This document shows, piece by piece, positions 34,757 through 43,641 of a DNA stretch of 64,000 bases (positions are counted from its first letter, which is position 1; each line of letters opens with the position of its first letter). Origin of the DNA: Streptomyces phaeochromogenes (lineage in GTDB: Bacteria; Actinomycetota; Actinomycetes; Streptomycetales; Streptomycetaceae); assembly GCF_001418655.1 (NCBI RefSeq), contig NZ_LIQZ01000013.1, positions 1-64,000 of the forward strand, read 5' to 3'. A program made the translations under genes and the position numbers. The notes below the pieces were generated by a model that saw nothing but the letters and a program-made list of their open reading frames with translations, had not been told where the DNA came from and did not search any database.

Positions 34757-36355
34757 TCACGGTGTGTCTCCGTGTGCCGCGTGGGCCGAGGCCCGGGTGA
34801 GGGTCCTGGTCGCGTGGATCAGGAGGACGAGTGCCGCGCCCCCGCACACGAGGGCGGGGACGGATCCCGGACCCCAGGCGGCGGCCACGGTCTCGACGGG
34901 CCGGGCCAGGAGCGAGCAGCCGGGCAGGCGGCCGGCGAAGACGCTCACCAGTGCCAGCGCCTCGGCCGTGCCCGTGGCCGCGAGGATGACGGCGGGAGCG
35001 TGGGTGAAGCCGTGCACGGTGAGGAGCCGGGCGAGCAGCAGAAGTGCGCCGAGGGCACCGGCCGCGGCGTACGCGGGAGGCTCGCCCAGCCATGCCCCGC
35101 TGCCGGCGAGCAGTCCGCCCAGGGCGCAGAGGAACAGTCCGAACACGCCCAGGAGCAGGGGCCTCACGGAGGAGGCGAACTCCTCCAGGCCCCGGCTGGT
35201 GGCGAGTCGGCGCCGGGCGCGTACGGCGAAGAGGTGTGCGCACCAGGCCGCCGGGACGACGGCCAGGGTGAGCGCGAGCACGGATGCGAGGGCTATCGGC
35301 CAGGGGCTGTCGGGGCCGCCGGTGGGCGGTCCGTCGGGGCCGCCCTCGATCCCGGCGGCGAGCAGGCCGTCGCCGAGGAGCGCGTAGGCGAGGAGCCCGC
35401 AGGTCCACGCGCGTGTGGACGTGGTCGGGTGCCATGCGCGTGCGGCGCGCAGCGGGCCGCGGCGTACGGCCGCGCGCAGGCCCATGGAGATGGCGAACAC
35501 GCCCACGACGGCCACCGCGAGACGCGGCCGTCCCTCCGTGAACCGGAGCCCGGCCAGGGTCGCCGCACAGAGGGCGCCCGGCAGCAGGGTGAGCAGAGCC
35601 CAGTCGGCGCGCGCCCTGGGGGTGTCCGGCGCCTCGGACTGCGGGGCCGGGTCACCGGCGCGGGGCACGCGCGCGTACATCTCCTCGGCGAGCGAGAACA
35701 CGTCCCGGTGCCGGAAGCGCGTGGCGGTCCGGTCGGTCACACCGTGTGCCTCCAGCCCCGCGGCGATCTCCAGCGGGTCCACCGCGCGCTCGCACAGTTC
35801 GCGGTGGCGGTGCATCAGGGCCTTCACGGGGTCGACGGCACCGCGCCGGGCGGAGGACTTGCGGTCCCCGGCGGCGCCTCCCCTGGCGTAGGCGGATGCC
35901 TCACGGTCGGAGCCGGCCGGTTCGCTCCCGTAGGGGGAATCCCCGCGGACGGAATCCTCGCGGACGGCGGACGCGGCCTCGCCCACGTGAGCCGACGGCT
36001 TCCGGCCGGAGACCGGAGCCACGGCCGCCGCCCCCGCACCGGCAGCCGCAGCCGCAGCCGCGCGGGAAGCGGCACCGGCATCCTCACGGGAAACGGCATC
36101 CCACCCGCGCCGGGCGTCGGCCACGCTCGGCGCCTCGCGCCGGGCATCCGCCACCCTCGACTCCCCCAACTGCACGTCCACCACGCGGACTTCTCCCGGC
36201 TGGACGTCGACGACCCGCGTCTCGCCCACCTCGGCGTCCGGGGTGCCCGGCTCCTCGACTCCCGTCAGCCACTCCTCGGACCCTGCGTCCCATGCCCCGG
36301 GGCTTCCCGGCGCCCTGGTCGCGTCCGCGCGCCCCGTCCGTCGTCGTCCGTTCAC
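34757..36355 (-). CDS. Multi-pass membrane protein of the PelF-type locus
   Basis: A 532-residue protein. The first ~190 residues are Ala/Arg/Glu-rich with repeated VVDVQPGE-like segments and probably disordered. A short helical part follows (DPVKALMHRHRELCERAVDPLEIAAGLEAHGV, residue area 195-230). The rest has about eight hydrophobic helices. No known domain is recognised; it is not clearly PelG. The second GTG (36355) is chosen because GGAGG lies 7 nt upstream, and it overlaps the glycosyltransferase TGA (GTGA). It may form the export or synthase platform for the transferase; this is inferred from context only. Confidence 0.75.
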   Translation of the reverse strand: MNGRRRTGRADATRAPGSPGAWDAGSEEWLTGVEEPGTPDAEVGETRVVDVQPGEVRVVDVQLGESRVADARREAPSVADARRGWDAVSREDAGAASRAAAAAAAGAGAAAVAPVSGRKPSAHVGEAASAVREDSVRGDSPYGSEPAGSDREASAYARGGAAGDRKSSARRGAVDPVKALMHRHRELCERAVDPLEIAAGLEAHGVTDRTATRFRHRDVFSLAEEMYARVPRAGDPAPQSEAPDTPRARADWALLTLLPGALCAATLAGLRFTEGRPRLAVAVVGVFAISMGLRAAVRRGPLRAARAWHPTTSTRAWTCGLLAYALLGDGLLAAGIEGGPDGPPTGGPDSPWPIALASVLALTLAVVPAAWCAHLFAVRARRRLATSRGLEEFASSVRPLLLGVFGLFLCALGGLLAGSGAWLGEPPAYAAAGALGALLLLARLLTVHGFTHAPAVILAATGTAEALALVSVFAGRLPGCSLLARPVETVAAAWGPGSVPALVCGGAALVLLIHATRTLTRASAHAAHGDTP

Positions 36356-38205
36356 CACGCCCCCTCCCCCGCGGGGACGGGCTCGCCGGAAGCGGCCCCC
36401 GAGGCGGACCCGAGCGGGACGCCCCGGACCGGTGGTCCCGCGGCCCATCCCGGCCCGGGTCTGCCCGCGACCAGTCGGGTGCCGGAGTCGGCCCACCGCC
36501 CCGGTACATGGACCTCGGCCGGTATGGCGAACGGCAGGGGCTCGCCCGAGGCGTCGACGAGGACCCGCCGGACCGGACAGCGCGAGAGGATATCCAGGTA
36601 AATGCTGTGAAATGCCGTGATGTTCTGCTCGACGGTGAACAGTTCGAGCGCACGCGCGCGTGCCGCCGCGCCGAGGCGCGCACGGCGCTCCGGGTCGCGC
36701 AGCAGGGAGACGCACGCCTCGGCGAGCGCCCGCGGATTGCGCGGCGGCACCACGAGACCCGTACCGCCGATGACCTCCACGACCGCGCCGACATCGGTGG
36801 ACACCGTGGCGCGTCCGCAGAACATCGCCTCGACGAGGCTGATCGGGAAGCCCTCGACGACGCTGGACAGGACGACGACGGCGCCCGCCTCGTACGCCTC
36901 CGGGAGGGTCGGTACCTCCGGTCCGCCGATCTCCTCGAAGGAGACGGGGTTGTCGCCGACGGTGTGCACGCCGTCCGCCTCGTCGGGGAAGAGCTGCGCG
37001 GCGAGTGCCTTGCAGTGCGCCAGATAGGTCGCGCCCTCCAGCCCCTCGGCCGGCGCGCCGACGATGCGCAACCGCGTCTTCGGCTCGTCCTTGCGGATCT
37101 CCGCGAAGGCGTGCAGCAGGGAGATCAGGTCCTTGGCGGGCTCGATGCGTCCGACCCACACCAGGGTGTCCGCGTCGGCGGCCTCGGCGCTCTCGCCCAC
37201 GTCCGAGAAGCGGGACGCCTCCATGCCGGGATAGACCGTACGGATCCTGGCGCGGTCGGCGCCGCAGCGTTCCTGCCAGCGGCGGGCGTGCGTGTTGCCG
37301 GGCGTGATGATCTCGGCCTGCCGGTAGGCCTCGGCGGCGAGCCGGCCGTGGAACGCGGCGAGCAGCGCCCGCGCCGAGGACGAGGCCGCACGGCCCTCCA
37401 GGTCCTCCCGCGCACCCAGATAGTGCGCGCGCAGCTGCACGCCGTACTCGGTGACGAGCAGGGGCACGCCCGAGAAGTGCCGCGCCAGCAGCCCTGGCAG
37501 GGCCGCCGCGCCGCCGGAGGTGGCGTGGCACAGGTCGACCGAGCCGAGCCCGTCGTCCTCGTACCAGTCGAGGGACAGCGGTCTCAGCGTGCGCTCCACC
37601 TGGGCGGCGACGGTGAGCAGATCGGGGACGCGTGCGCCGCGTGCGGCACGAAGTGCGCCGGGCGCGCGGCAGGCGCGCTCCAAGGCGCGCACAGCGGTCT
37701 CGGAGCGCAGGGCGCCGACCAGTCCGCCCTCGTCCCGGGCGAGTTCCGCGAGCCCGTACAGCGCACTGCCGAAACGGTCCGCCACAGCCGCGGAGGCGCC
37801 CCCGGCCGCTACTCCACCCCCAGCCGCCCCAACGGATCCGGCTGCCACCGCAGACCCAGCAGACCCGCCGGCCCCGGCCGATCCCTCGAACGCGGCGGAT
37901 CCCACAGGCGCGTCCCCGGCGCACACGGCCGCCGCCAACTCCTCGTAACACTCGGCGAACCGCCGCCGCGCCCGTCGCCCGTATCCGACACCGTCGTCCT
38001 CGGCGGTCCACAGCGGTGCGGTGCGTACGCGGCTGACCTGGGGCGGGAGCTCGATCCAGCCCTCGTCCTCCTGCTGCTCGCTGCGGCTGAGCGCGTAGAT
38101 GTCGAACTCGTGCTGCCCGAGCCCGCGCACGAGCCGGTCGCACCAGAGCCTGGCGTCACCGCTCACATACGGATAGCCACCCTCCGTAAGCAGTCCGATG
38201 CGCAC
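36352..38205 (-). CDS. PelF-type GT4 glycosyltransferase (DUF3492)
   Basis: A 617-residue cytosolic glycosyltransferase. The opening RIGLLTEGGYPYVSGDARLW is the DUF3492/PelF signature. VWVGRIEPAKDL and SSVVEGFPISLVEAM (the E-x7-E motif) are GT4 nucleotide-sugar sites. An Ala/Gly-rich insertion interrupts the N-terminal lobe (about 125-155). PelF polymerises UDP-GalNAc in Pel synthesis; here the donor is inferred, not shown. GTG 38205 is taken because the conserved fold begins there. It is the first gene of a four-gene set with overlapping or tight junctions. Confidence 0.88.
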   Translation of the reverse strand: MRIGLLTEGGYPYVSGDARLWCDRLVRGLGQHEFDIYALSRSEQQEDEGWIELPPQVSRVRTAPLWTAEDDGVGYGRRARRRFAECYEELAAAVCAGDAPVGSAAFEGSAGAGGSAGSAVAAGSVGAAGGGVAAGGASAAVADRFGSALYGLAELARDEGGLVGALRSETAVRALERACRAPGALRAARGARVPDLLTVAAQVERTLRPLSLDWYEDDGLGSVDLCHATSGGAAALPGLLARHFSGVPLLVTEYGVQLRAHYLGAREDLEGRAASSSARALLAAFHGRLAAEAYRQAEIITPGNTHARRWQERCGADRARIRTVYPGMEASRFSDVGESAEAADADTLVWVGRIEPAKDLISLLHAFAEIRKDEPKTRLRIVGAPAEGLEGATYLAHCKALAAQLFPDEADGVHTVGDNPVSFEEIGGPEVPTLPEAYEAGAVVVLSSVVEGFPISLVEAMFCGRATVSTDVGAVVEVIGGTGLVVPPRNPRALAEACVSLLRDPERRARLGAAARARALELFTVEQNITAFHSIYLDILSRCPVRRVLVDASGEPLPFAIPAEVHVPGRWADSGTRLVAGRPGPGWAAGPPVRGVPLGSASGAASGEPVPAGEGAW

Positions 38206-38452
38206 GAGCGCACCCCCGATCTCCCGTATGGGGAGCCGCCGTTGACCCGGCGGCTCGCAGCGGGACGAACGTATGCGGACATGACGGTGGCGCGATGGAC
38301 GGTTGTCCATCGCGCCACCAAAAGGGGTGAACGGTCGTAACTTTCCCGTGCGGGTCGCGTTCTGTCGCGCTAAGAGATCAACCGAACACGTTTCGTCATG
38401 TCACGGCCCGCCGGTTTCCGGCGAGGGGCCGTCGATTCCCGAGGGAAAGGCG

Positions 38453-40354
38453 TCAGCTCCCGGGGAACGCCCAGGGGTTGGGCCGGCAGCGGATTCCGTC
38501 GTGGTCGAGGAACTTGGTCTGCTGCTGCATGACAGGGGCGAGCGCGCCGTCCACACTGCAGCTCACATGGCCGAAGCCGAGCCGATGGCCGATCTCGTGG
38601 TTGATCAGCATCTGGCGGTAGGCGTACATCTTGTCGCCGTACGTCTCGGAACCCTGGGCCCAGCGGTAAGCGTTGATCATCACGCGTTCGGTGGCGGCCG
38701 AGTCGCAGGAGACGTTGTCCTCGGTGGTGTCGAGGCCCGACTTGGCACACCAGAACGCCGTCGTCCCGGGACTTGCCAGGGTGATGACGAAGTCCGACTT
38801 CCCGGAGGAGACCCGCTCGAAGGTACGGCCGCCGTCATGGGCCCAACTCCGGTCGTCGTTCAGGGTCTTCTGCACCGCCTCCGCGAAGAGCCCGCCGTCG
38901 AGGCCGAGGCCCTTCTCGACGTCGACGCGATAGGTGTACTTCCGCCCGGTCCCCGGCGCCTTGTCGAACCCGGAGACCGCGTCGAATTCGCCGGAGCCCT
39001 TGAGATCGGCCGCCAGGGGGTACTTCTTCGCCATCTGCTGGGAGTACGACAGCGTGACCGCACTCTGCCCCGCATCCACCGACGCGGACGGGACCGGCCG
39101 GCTGTCGGTGCGCGACGCCGAGTCCTTGCCCTCCCGGTCGGCACCACTCGCGGACTGCGGGCGTACGGAGTCGTCCTCGCGTCCGCCGGTGACCTGCCCG
39201 GCCACGACGACGGCCAGGACGGTGGTGACGGCGGCTGCCGCGATGCCGGTGAAGGCCCGCCCCTTGCCTCCCCTGGCCTTGTCGGGCCGCGCGTCCGGAG
39301 GTTCCTGGTCGCCCGGAGGCCTCTTGTGCCCGCCCGGGGCCACCTTGTGCTCGACCTCGTCGTCCCAGACGGTGACGGAGGCGTAGGGGTCGGCGCGAAG
39401 CGTCGCGGCGGCGCCCGAACGGGGCGCGTAGGGGTCGTCGCCCTGGTCGAAGGCGTCGACGTAGGCCTGCCTGGGGCCACCGGGTCCCGACCGGGGCGGC
39501 GCGAACCGCTGCCGGGGAACCGTCGGACCGGGCCGGCCCGGCTGCCCTCCTTGGCCTTGCCCGGGCCCGGGCCGTACCGCCCCGGGAGGCCCTTGCGGGG
39601 ATGCCTGCGGCCCACCCCTCAACTCGCCCCACGCACCGCCGGTTTCACGCTGCTCGGGATGCCCACCGCGGACCCGGGGCACGCCGTGAGCGGGAGTTCC
39701 GTCGGGGTAACGCGGTGTGCCACGAACCGGAGTCCCGTCGGGCAGCCGGGGAAACCCGTGCGCCGGAGTCCCGTCGGGCAACCGCGGAAAGCCGTGGGCA
39801 GGGGTGCCGTCCTGCGGCCTCGGAAAGCCGTAGGCGGGGGTGCCGTCCTGCATCCGCCCGCCCTGCGTTCGCCCGTCCTGCATCCGCGGAAATCCGTGTG
39901 CCGGAGTCCCGTCGGGAAGGCGCGGAAACCCGTACGCAGGCGTGCCGTCGGGCAGCCTCCCGGTGGGCGCTCCCCCACCGGCCGCTCCTCCCGCCGACGG
40001 GCCGCCGGAGAACCGCGGAGGTCCCCCCGTCGGCGCGCCACCCGCGAATCCCGAAGCCCCGCCCGGGCCTCGACCCGGTGCTCCGCCCGAAGGCATCCCG
40101 CCGCCCGACCGCGGAACTCCCTGCCCCTGTACGCCCTCAGGCCCTCGGGGTGCCCACCCCTTGGGCAGCCGGGGCACGCCCTGGGACGGCGTCCCGCCCC
40201 TCGGCGGCTGAGGAGTCTGCTGTTCGGCAGAGCCCCGTCGGCGCCCGGTCCGTTTCTTCTTCACCGGCTCAGGTTCCGACCGCGCAGCTGGAACCACGTG
40301 TATGTCAGCGGTGTCGCCCTTGGGGGCCGGCCCGCGGCGGCTGTGACGTCCCAC
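38453..40354 (-). CDS. DUF3152 membrane-anchored zinc metalloprotease-like protein
   Basis: A 633-residue protein. A Gly/Pro-rich cytoplasmic part contains seven or more 12-residue repeats of the form LPDGTPAHGFPR (residues about 133-228). One membrane helix (FTGIAAAAVTTVLAVVVAG) follows, then an extracellular DUF3152 domain. That domain holds HEIGHRLGFGH (586-596), a metzincin-like zinc site, and a likely Met-turn in APVMQQQT. Cysteines suggest disulfides. An orthologue sits next to moeZ/tetR in mycobacteria as I recall. Only 8 bp separate it from the upstream hydrolase. Confidence 0.88.
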   Translation of the reverse strand: MGRHSRRGPAPKGDTADIHVVPAARSEPEPVKKKRTGRRRGSAEQQTPQPPRGGTPSQGVPRLPKGWAPRGPEGVQGQGVPRSGGGMPSGGAPGRGPGGASGFAGGAPTGGPPRFSGGPSAGGAAGGGAPTGRLPDGTPAYGFPRLPDGTPAHGFPRMQDGRTQGGRMQDGTPAYGFPRPQDGTPAHGFPRLPDGTPAHGFPRLPDGTPVRGTPRYPDGTPAHGVPRVRGGHPEQRETGGAWGELRGGPQASPQGPPGAVRPGPGQGQGGQPGRPGPTVPRQRFAPPRSGPGGPRQAYVDAFDQGDDPYAPRSGAAATLRADPYASVTVWDDEVEHKVAPGGHKRPPGDQEPPDARPDKARGGKGRAFTGIAAAAVTTVLAVVVAGQVTGGREDDSVRPQSASGADREGKDSASRTDSRPVPSASVDAGQSAVTLSYSQQMAKKYPLAADLKGSGEFDAVSGFDKAPGTGRKYTYRVDVEKGLGLDGGLFAEAVQKTLNDDRSWAHDGGRTFERVSSGKSDFVITLASPGTTAFWCAKSGLDTTEDNVSCDSAATERVMINAYRWAQGSETYGDKMYAYRQMLINHEIGHRLGFGHVSCSVDGALAPVMQQQTKFLDHDGIRCRPNPWAFPGS

Positions 40355-40362
40355 GTCCCGCC

Positions 40363-41352
40363 TCAGCTCCTCGCGCTGGTAGGGCCGGTGTCGGCCAACT
40401 CGCCGGTGTCCGCGAGGAGTTCGCGGAAGGCCGTGGCCACGGTCTCCGGGTACTCCATCATCGCCACATGTCCCGCGTCAGGCAACGTCAGCAACCGCGA
40501 GTCGCGAAAGGCGCGTCCCGCGCGCTGGGCCATACGGTACGAGACGAGCTGGTCGCGCCCCCCGTAGACGAGGAGCGTCGGCGCGAGCACCCGCTCGGCC
40601 TGGCGCCACAGTCCGTGCTGGCCACCCAGTGTGTACGCGTTCACGATGCCGCGTGCCGAACGCGCCATGGCGTCCCAGAAGTAGGGGAGGGCGAGCCGCC
40701 GCTCCATCTCCTCGACCGCGTTGCGGAATCCCTCGGGCGTGACCATGCCGGGGTCGCCGTAACAGAGCGCCGTGACCCCCCGTACGCGCTGCTCGGCGGA
40801 CCAGTCCTTGGTGAGCCTGGTGAACAGGCCCGCCACTCCGGGCAGGGCGAGCAGTGCCGTCGGCACGGCCGAGCGCTGCACCCGGATCTCCGGGAGCGCC
40901 GGCGAGACGAGGGTGAGGGTGCGGACGAGATCGGGCCGTACGGCCGCGACGCGCGTCGTGACGGCGCCGCCCAGCGAGTTCCCGAAGAGGTGCACGGGAC
41001 CGCGCTCGGCCGCGTCGAGAAAGCGGATGACCGCGCGCGCGTGCCCGGTCACCGAGTAGTCGCCGTCGTCCGGCGGCGGCGAGTCGCCGAAGCCCGGCAG
41101 ATCGACGGCCTCGCTGTCCACGAGGCCGTCCATGAGGGGCATCAGCGCCGACCAGTTCTGCGAGGAACCGCCCAGCCCGTGCACGTACAGCGCGGGCGGC
41201 AGTCCCTCCCGCACCGGCGGTCTCGACCGGACCGTCAGCGTGATCCCGGGGAGCCCGACCGTGCGCAGCCGCTCCCCCTCGGCCACCCTGACGGTCCCGA
41301 CCTTCGGAGCGACTGAAGTGGCCAGTACGGACGGCAGTTCGGTCGAAGACAT
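40363..41352 (-). CDS. Alpha/beta-fold hydrolase
   Basis: A 329-residue protein with the HGLGGSSQNW oxyanion region, nucleophile elbow GNSLGG, the Asp segment YGGRDQLV and the catalytic His in DAGHVAMMEYP. This is a standard esterase/lipase-like alpha/beta hydrolase of cytosolic type; substrate unknown. It is the first gene of a pair with the DUF3152 gene. Confidence 0.9.
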   Translation of the reverse strand: MSSTELPSVLATSVAPKVGTVRVAEGERLRTVGLPGITLTVRSRPPVREGLPPALYVHGLGGSSQNWSALMPLMDGLVDSEAVDLPGFGDSPPPDDGDYSVTGHARAVIRFLDAAERGPVHLFGNSLGGAVTTRVAAVRPDLVRTLTLVSPALPEIRVQRSAVPTALLALPGVAGLFTRLTKDWSAEQRVRGVTALCYGDPGMVTPEGFRNAVEEMERRLALPYFWDAMARSARGIVNAYTLGGQHGLWRQAERVLAPTLLVYGGRDQLVSYRMAQRAGRAFRDSRLLTLPDAGHVAMMEYPETVATAFRELLADTGELADTGPTSARS

Positions 41353-41650
41353 GCGGCAATGTTACGAGACGATCACGCGCTGGATCGTGTGTTCGCAGTC
41401 ACAGGGTCCGGTGTCGCACGACGGGCGAACCGACGCCCGCCGCGGCGGCACCGCGGCGACCGAGGAGCAGTCGGACAACGACCGGTCGCCGTCCGAACCA
41501 CGACCGAACCACGACCGGGCCACAGCCGGACGGCGGCCGAACGACGGCGCGATCGCATAGCGTCCCGATCTCGACTCTCATACGCTTCATAGACGAGGGC
41601 ACTCGTTACTCGCACAAGAGCGCACTCGCACCCACTCGGGAAGAGGACAC

Positions 41651-41866
41651 ATGACTGTCGACCCCACCGACCCCGAGACCATCGAGGAATCCGACGACAC
41701 CGAGATCGGTGTCGAGGCCCCCGAAGCCGACGCGGCCGAACAGCACGCGGACCTGGCGCCCCACCGCGACGAACCACTGACCGACGCGGACAAGGACAGC
41801 GCCGACGAGGCGGACCTCGCGGAACAGGCGAGGGTCGTCGAACTCGACGAGGACGACTACCGCTGA
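41651..41866 (+). CDS. Small acidic protein of unknown function
   Basis: A 71-residue, extremely acidic protein (about 30% Asp/Glu) without Cys or membrane segments, probably disordered. GAAGAGGACAC precedes the ATG. It lies 195 bp before the TetR gene in the same direction. I do not recognise a function. Confidence 0.75.
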   Translation: MTVDPTDPETIEESDDTEIGVEAPEADAAEQHADLAPHRDEPLTDADKDSADEADLAEQARVVELDEDDYR

Positions 41867-41921
41867 GCCGAGGTGAGGCGAACCGGGACGGCGTCGGAGA
41901 AGACACGACCGCCCGTTATGC

Positions 41922-41935
41922 CCCTTCATGAAGGG
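41922..41935. promoter_or_regulatory. Palindrome upstream of the TetR gene
   Basis: CCCTTCATGAAGGG is a perfect 14-bp palindrome flanked by direct GGTTAT/GTTATG repeats (41915-41949). It is a plausible operator for the TetR regulator, 130 bp before its start. Confidence 0.4.
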
Positions 41936-42061
41936 TTATGCAGGGTTATCACCGGCGTCCGGTCCGTGAAATTCTGCGCTCGCACCGCGCACACCACGGT
42001 TACCGAAAAGTACGATGGCCGCGCGGCGCTCACCGCAATGTGGACGATTTTGGGAGGCGGC

Positions 42062-42703
42062 GTGACAGCCATCGAGCAGACAGAGGCGGCACGCCCGCGG
42101 GGCACACGCCTGCCGCGCCGTGCCCGACGCAACCAGCTCCTCGGCGCTGCCCAGGAAGTGTTTGTCGCGCAGGGATATCACGCGGCCGCGATGGACGACA
42201 TCGCCGAACGCGCGGGCGTCAGCAAGCCGGTGCTCTACCAGCACTTTCCCGGCAAACTCGACCTCTACCTCGCGCTGCTGGACCAGCACTGCGAGTCACT
42301 GCTGCAGGCCGTACAGGCCGCCCTGGCGTCCACCACGGACAACAAGCTGCGGGTGCGGGCGACCATGGACGCGTACTTCGCGTACGTGGAGGACGACGGC
42401 GGCGCGTTCCGCCTGGTCTTCGAGTCGGACCTGACGAACGAGCCGGCCGTGCGCGAGCGGGTCGACAAGGTCACGTTCGAGTGTGCGGAGGCGATCTGCG
42501 AGGTCATCGCGGAGGACACCGGACTGTCCAAGGCCGAGTCGATGCTGCTGGCCTCGGGTCTCGGCGGACTCGCCCAGGTGGTGGCCCGCTCCTGGCTGCA
42601 CAGCGACCGCAGCGTGCCGCGCGACCAGGCGGTGCAGCTGCTGACCTCGCTGGCATGGCGGGGCATCGCCGGTTTCCCGCTGCACGGCAGCGAGCACCAC
42701 TGA
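42062..42703 (+). CDS. TetR-family transcriptional regulator
   Basis: A 213-residue regulator with an N-terminal helix-turn-helix: residues about 20-65 include RNQLLGAAQEVFVAQGYHAA and AGVSKPVLYQHFPGK, a textbook TetR motif. The C-terminal ligand domain is generic. GTG 42062 follows GGGAGG. A homologue occupies the same place next to the DUF3107 protein in mycobacteria. The ligand is unknown. Confidence 0.9.
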   Translation: MTAIEQTEAARPRGTRLPRRARRNQLLGAAQEVFVAQGYHAAAMDDIAERAGVSKPVLYQHFPGKLDLYLALLDQHCESLLQAVQAALASTTDNKLRVRATMDAYFAYVEDDGGAFRLVFESDLTNEPAVRERVDKVTFECAEAICEVIAEDTGLSKAESMLLASGLGGLAQVVARSWLHSDRSVPRDQAVQLLTSLAWRGIAGFPLHGSEHH

Positions 42704-42914
42704 CCGCGGGACACAGAGCACCACGAGGCCAGGGGCATCACCACTGATCACGGGAATCACCACGGGGGATCACCACCGACCGCCACTTTGTTCCCACCGG
42801 ATGTTCGCTCCTGGCGTTCTCGGGCGGAGCATGTACGTCCCCTCACCGGGCTAATGTGTGCTGCGTACGGCGCGGACGAACGCGCACATCAGTGACCGTC
42901 GGAGGGACATAGCC

Positions 42915-43142
42915 GTGGAGGTCAAGATCGGCGTGCAGCACGCGCCCCGCGAGATCGTTCTGGAGAGCGGTCAGACCCCGGAAGAGGTCGAGCGCGCGGT
43001 GTCCGAGGCGCTGGCCGGCAAGTCGCAGCTGCTCAGCCTCGTGGACGACCACGGCCGCAAGGTCCTGGTTCCGGCGGACCGCCTCGCCTACGTGGAGCTC
43101 GGCGAGCCGACGACCCGCAAGGTGGGCTTCAGCGCGCTGTAA
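42915..43142 (+). CDS. DUF3107 small protein
   Basis: A 75-residue protein (starts VEVKIGVQHAPREIVLES) of the actinobacterial DUF3107 family, including mycobacterial TB9.4. The fold is a small alpha/beta unit; function unknown. GTG is preceded by GGAGGG at 8 nt. It ends immediately before a strong terminator, so its transcript stops here. Confidence 0.9.
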   Translation: MEVKIGVQHAPREIVLESGQTPEEVERAVSEALAGKSQLLSLVDDHGRKVLVPADRLAYVELGEPTTRKVGFSAL

Positions 43143-43151
43143 GGCGATGAG

Positions 43152-43187
43152 AAGGGGCTCGACGGCAGTTGCCGTCGAGCCCCTTTT
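43152..43187 (+). terminator. Rho-independent terminator after the DUF3107 gene
   Basis: The 15-bp stem AAGGGGCTCGACGGC (43152-43166) with GCCGTCGAGCCCCTT (43171-43185) has an AGTT loop and a short T-run. Confidence 0.9.
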
Positions 43188-43322
43188 CCATGCTCTCGCC
43201 CCTGGTGTCCGTGCTTCACGGATGGAGCACAACTCGCTCACAGAGGAGGATTGCATTCCGCAGGTCACGGGTATGACGGGCTACGACCGAAGTGCACACA
43301 GCCGTGCGGGAGGGACCCACTG

Positions 43323-43592
43323 ATGTTCTTGGAAGCGCTCGGCTCCGCGATTCTCGGTCTGGCACTGGCCTGGGCTGCCGCGTATCGCCTGCCGCACCGC
43401 CTGCCCGCTCGCCGCCTCGTCCTCGGGACAGGCATCGCGGGAGGCCTCTTCGGCGCCTTCCTCACCCACACCGCCCTGGGATCGGTCGGCTTCCTGCCCG
43501 TGATGCTCGGCGCGGTGGCGGTCTCGGCGGCGTCCGTCTCCCTGCTCCTGCGCCCCGCGGGAAGACTGAGCCGCCACTCGGCAGCGGTGTGA
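43323..43592 (+). CDS. Small membrane protein
   Basis: An 89-residue protein with about three hydrophobic helices (FLEALGSAILGLALAWAAA, LVLGTGIAGGLFGAFLTH, FLPVMLGAVAVSAASVSLLL). ATG is preceded by GGGAGGGACC. No function recognised. It converges with the ferritin-like gene. Confidence 0.75.
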   Translation: MFLEALGSAILGLALAWAAAYRLPHRLPARRLVLGTGIAGGLFGAFLTHTALGSVGFLPVMLGAVAVSAASVSLLLRPAGRLSRHSAAV

Positions 43593-43605
43593 ACGACGAC
43601 GACTG

Positions 43606-43641
43606 AGGCGCGCCCCTTCAGGGGAACCGGGGCCAAAAAAG
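43606..43641. repeat. Degenerate copy of the dispersed GC-rich repeat
   Basis: GCGCGCCCCTTCAGGGG resembles the core of the dispersed element and can fold into a CCCC/GGGG hairpin between convergent genes, next to an A-run. Confidence 0.4.

Noticed and set aside
34757..38143. A single 1128-codon minus-strand frame across the glycosyltransferase
   Set aside because: Only the part below 36358 is coding. Above it, the frame is an Arg-rich shadow of the PelF-type gene, which has clear motifs.
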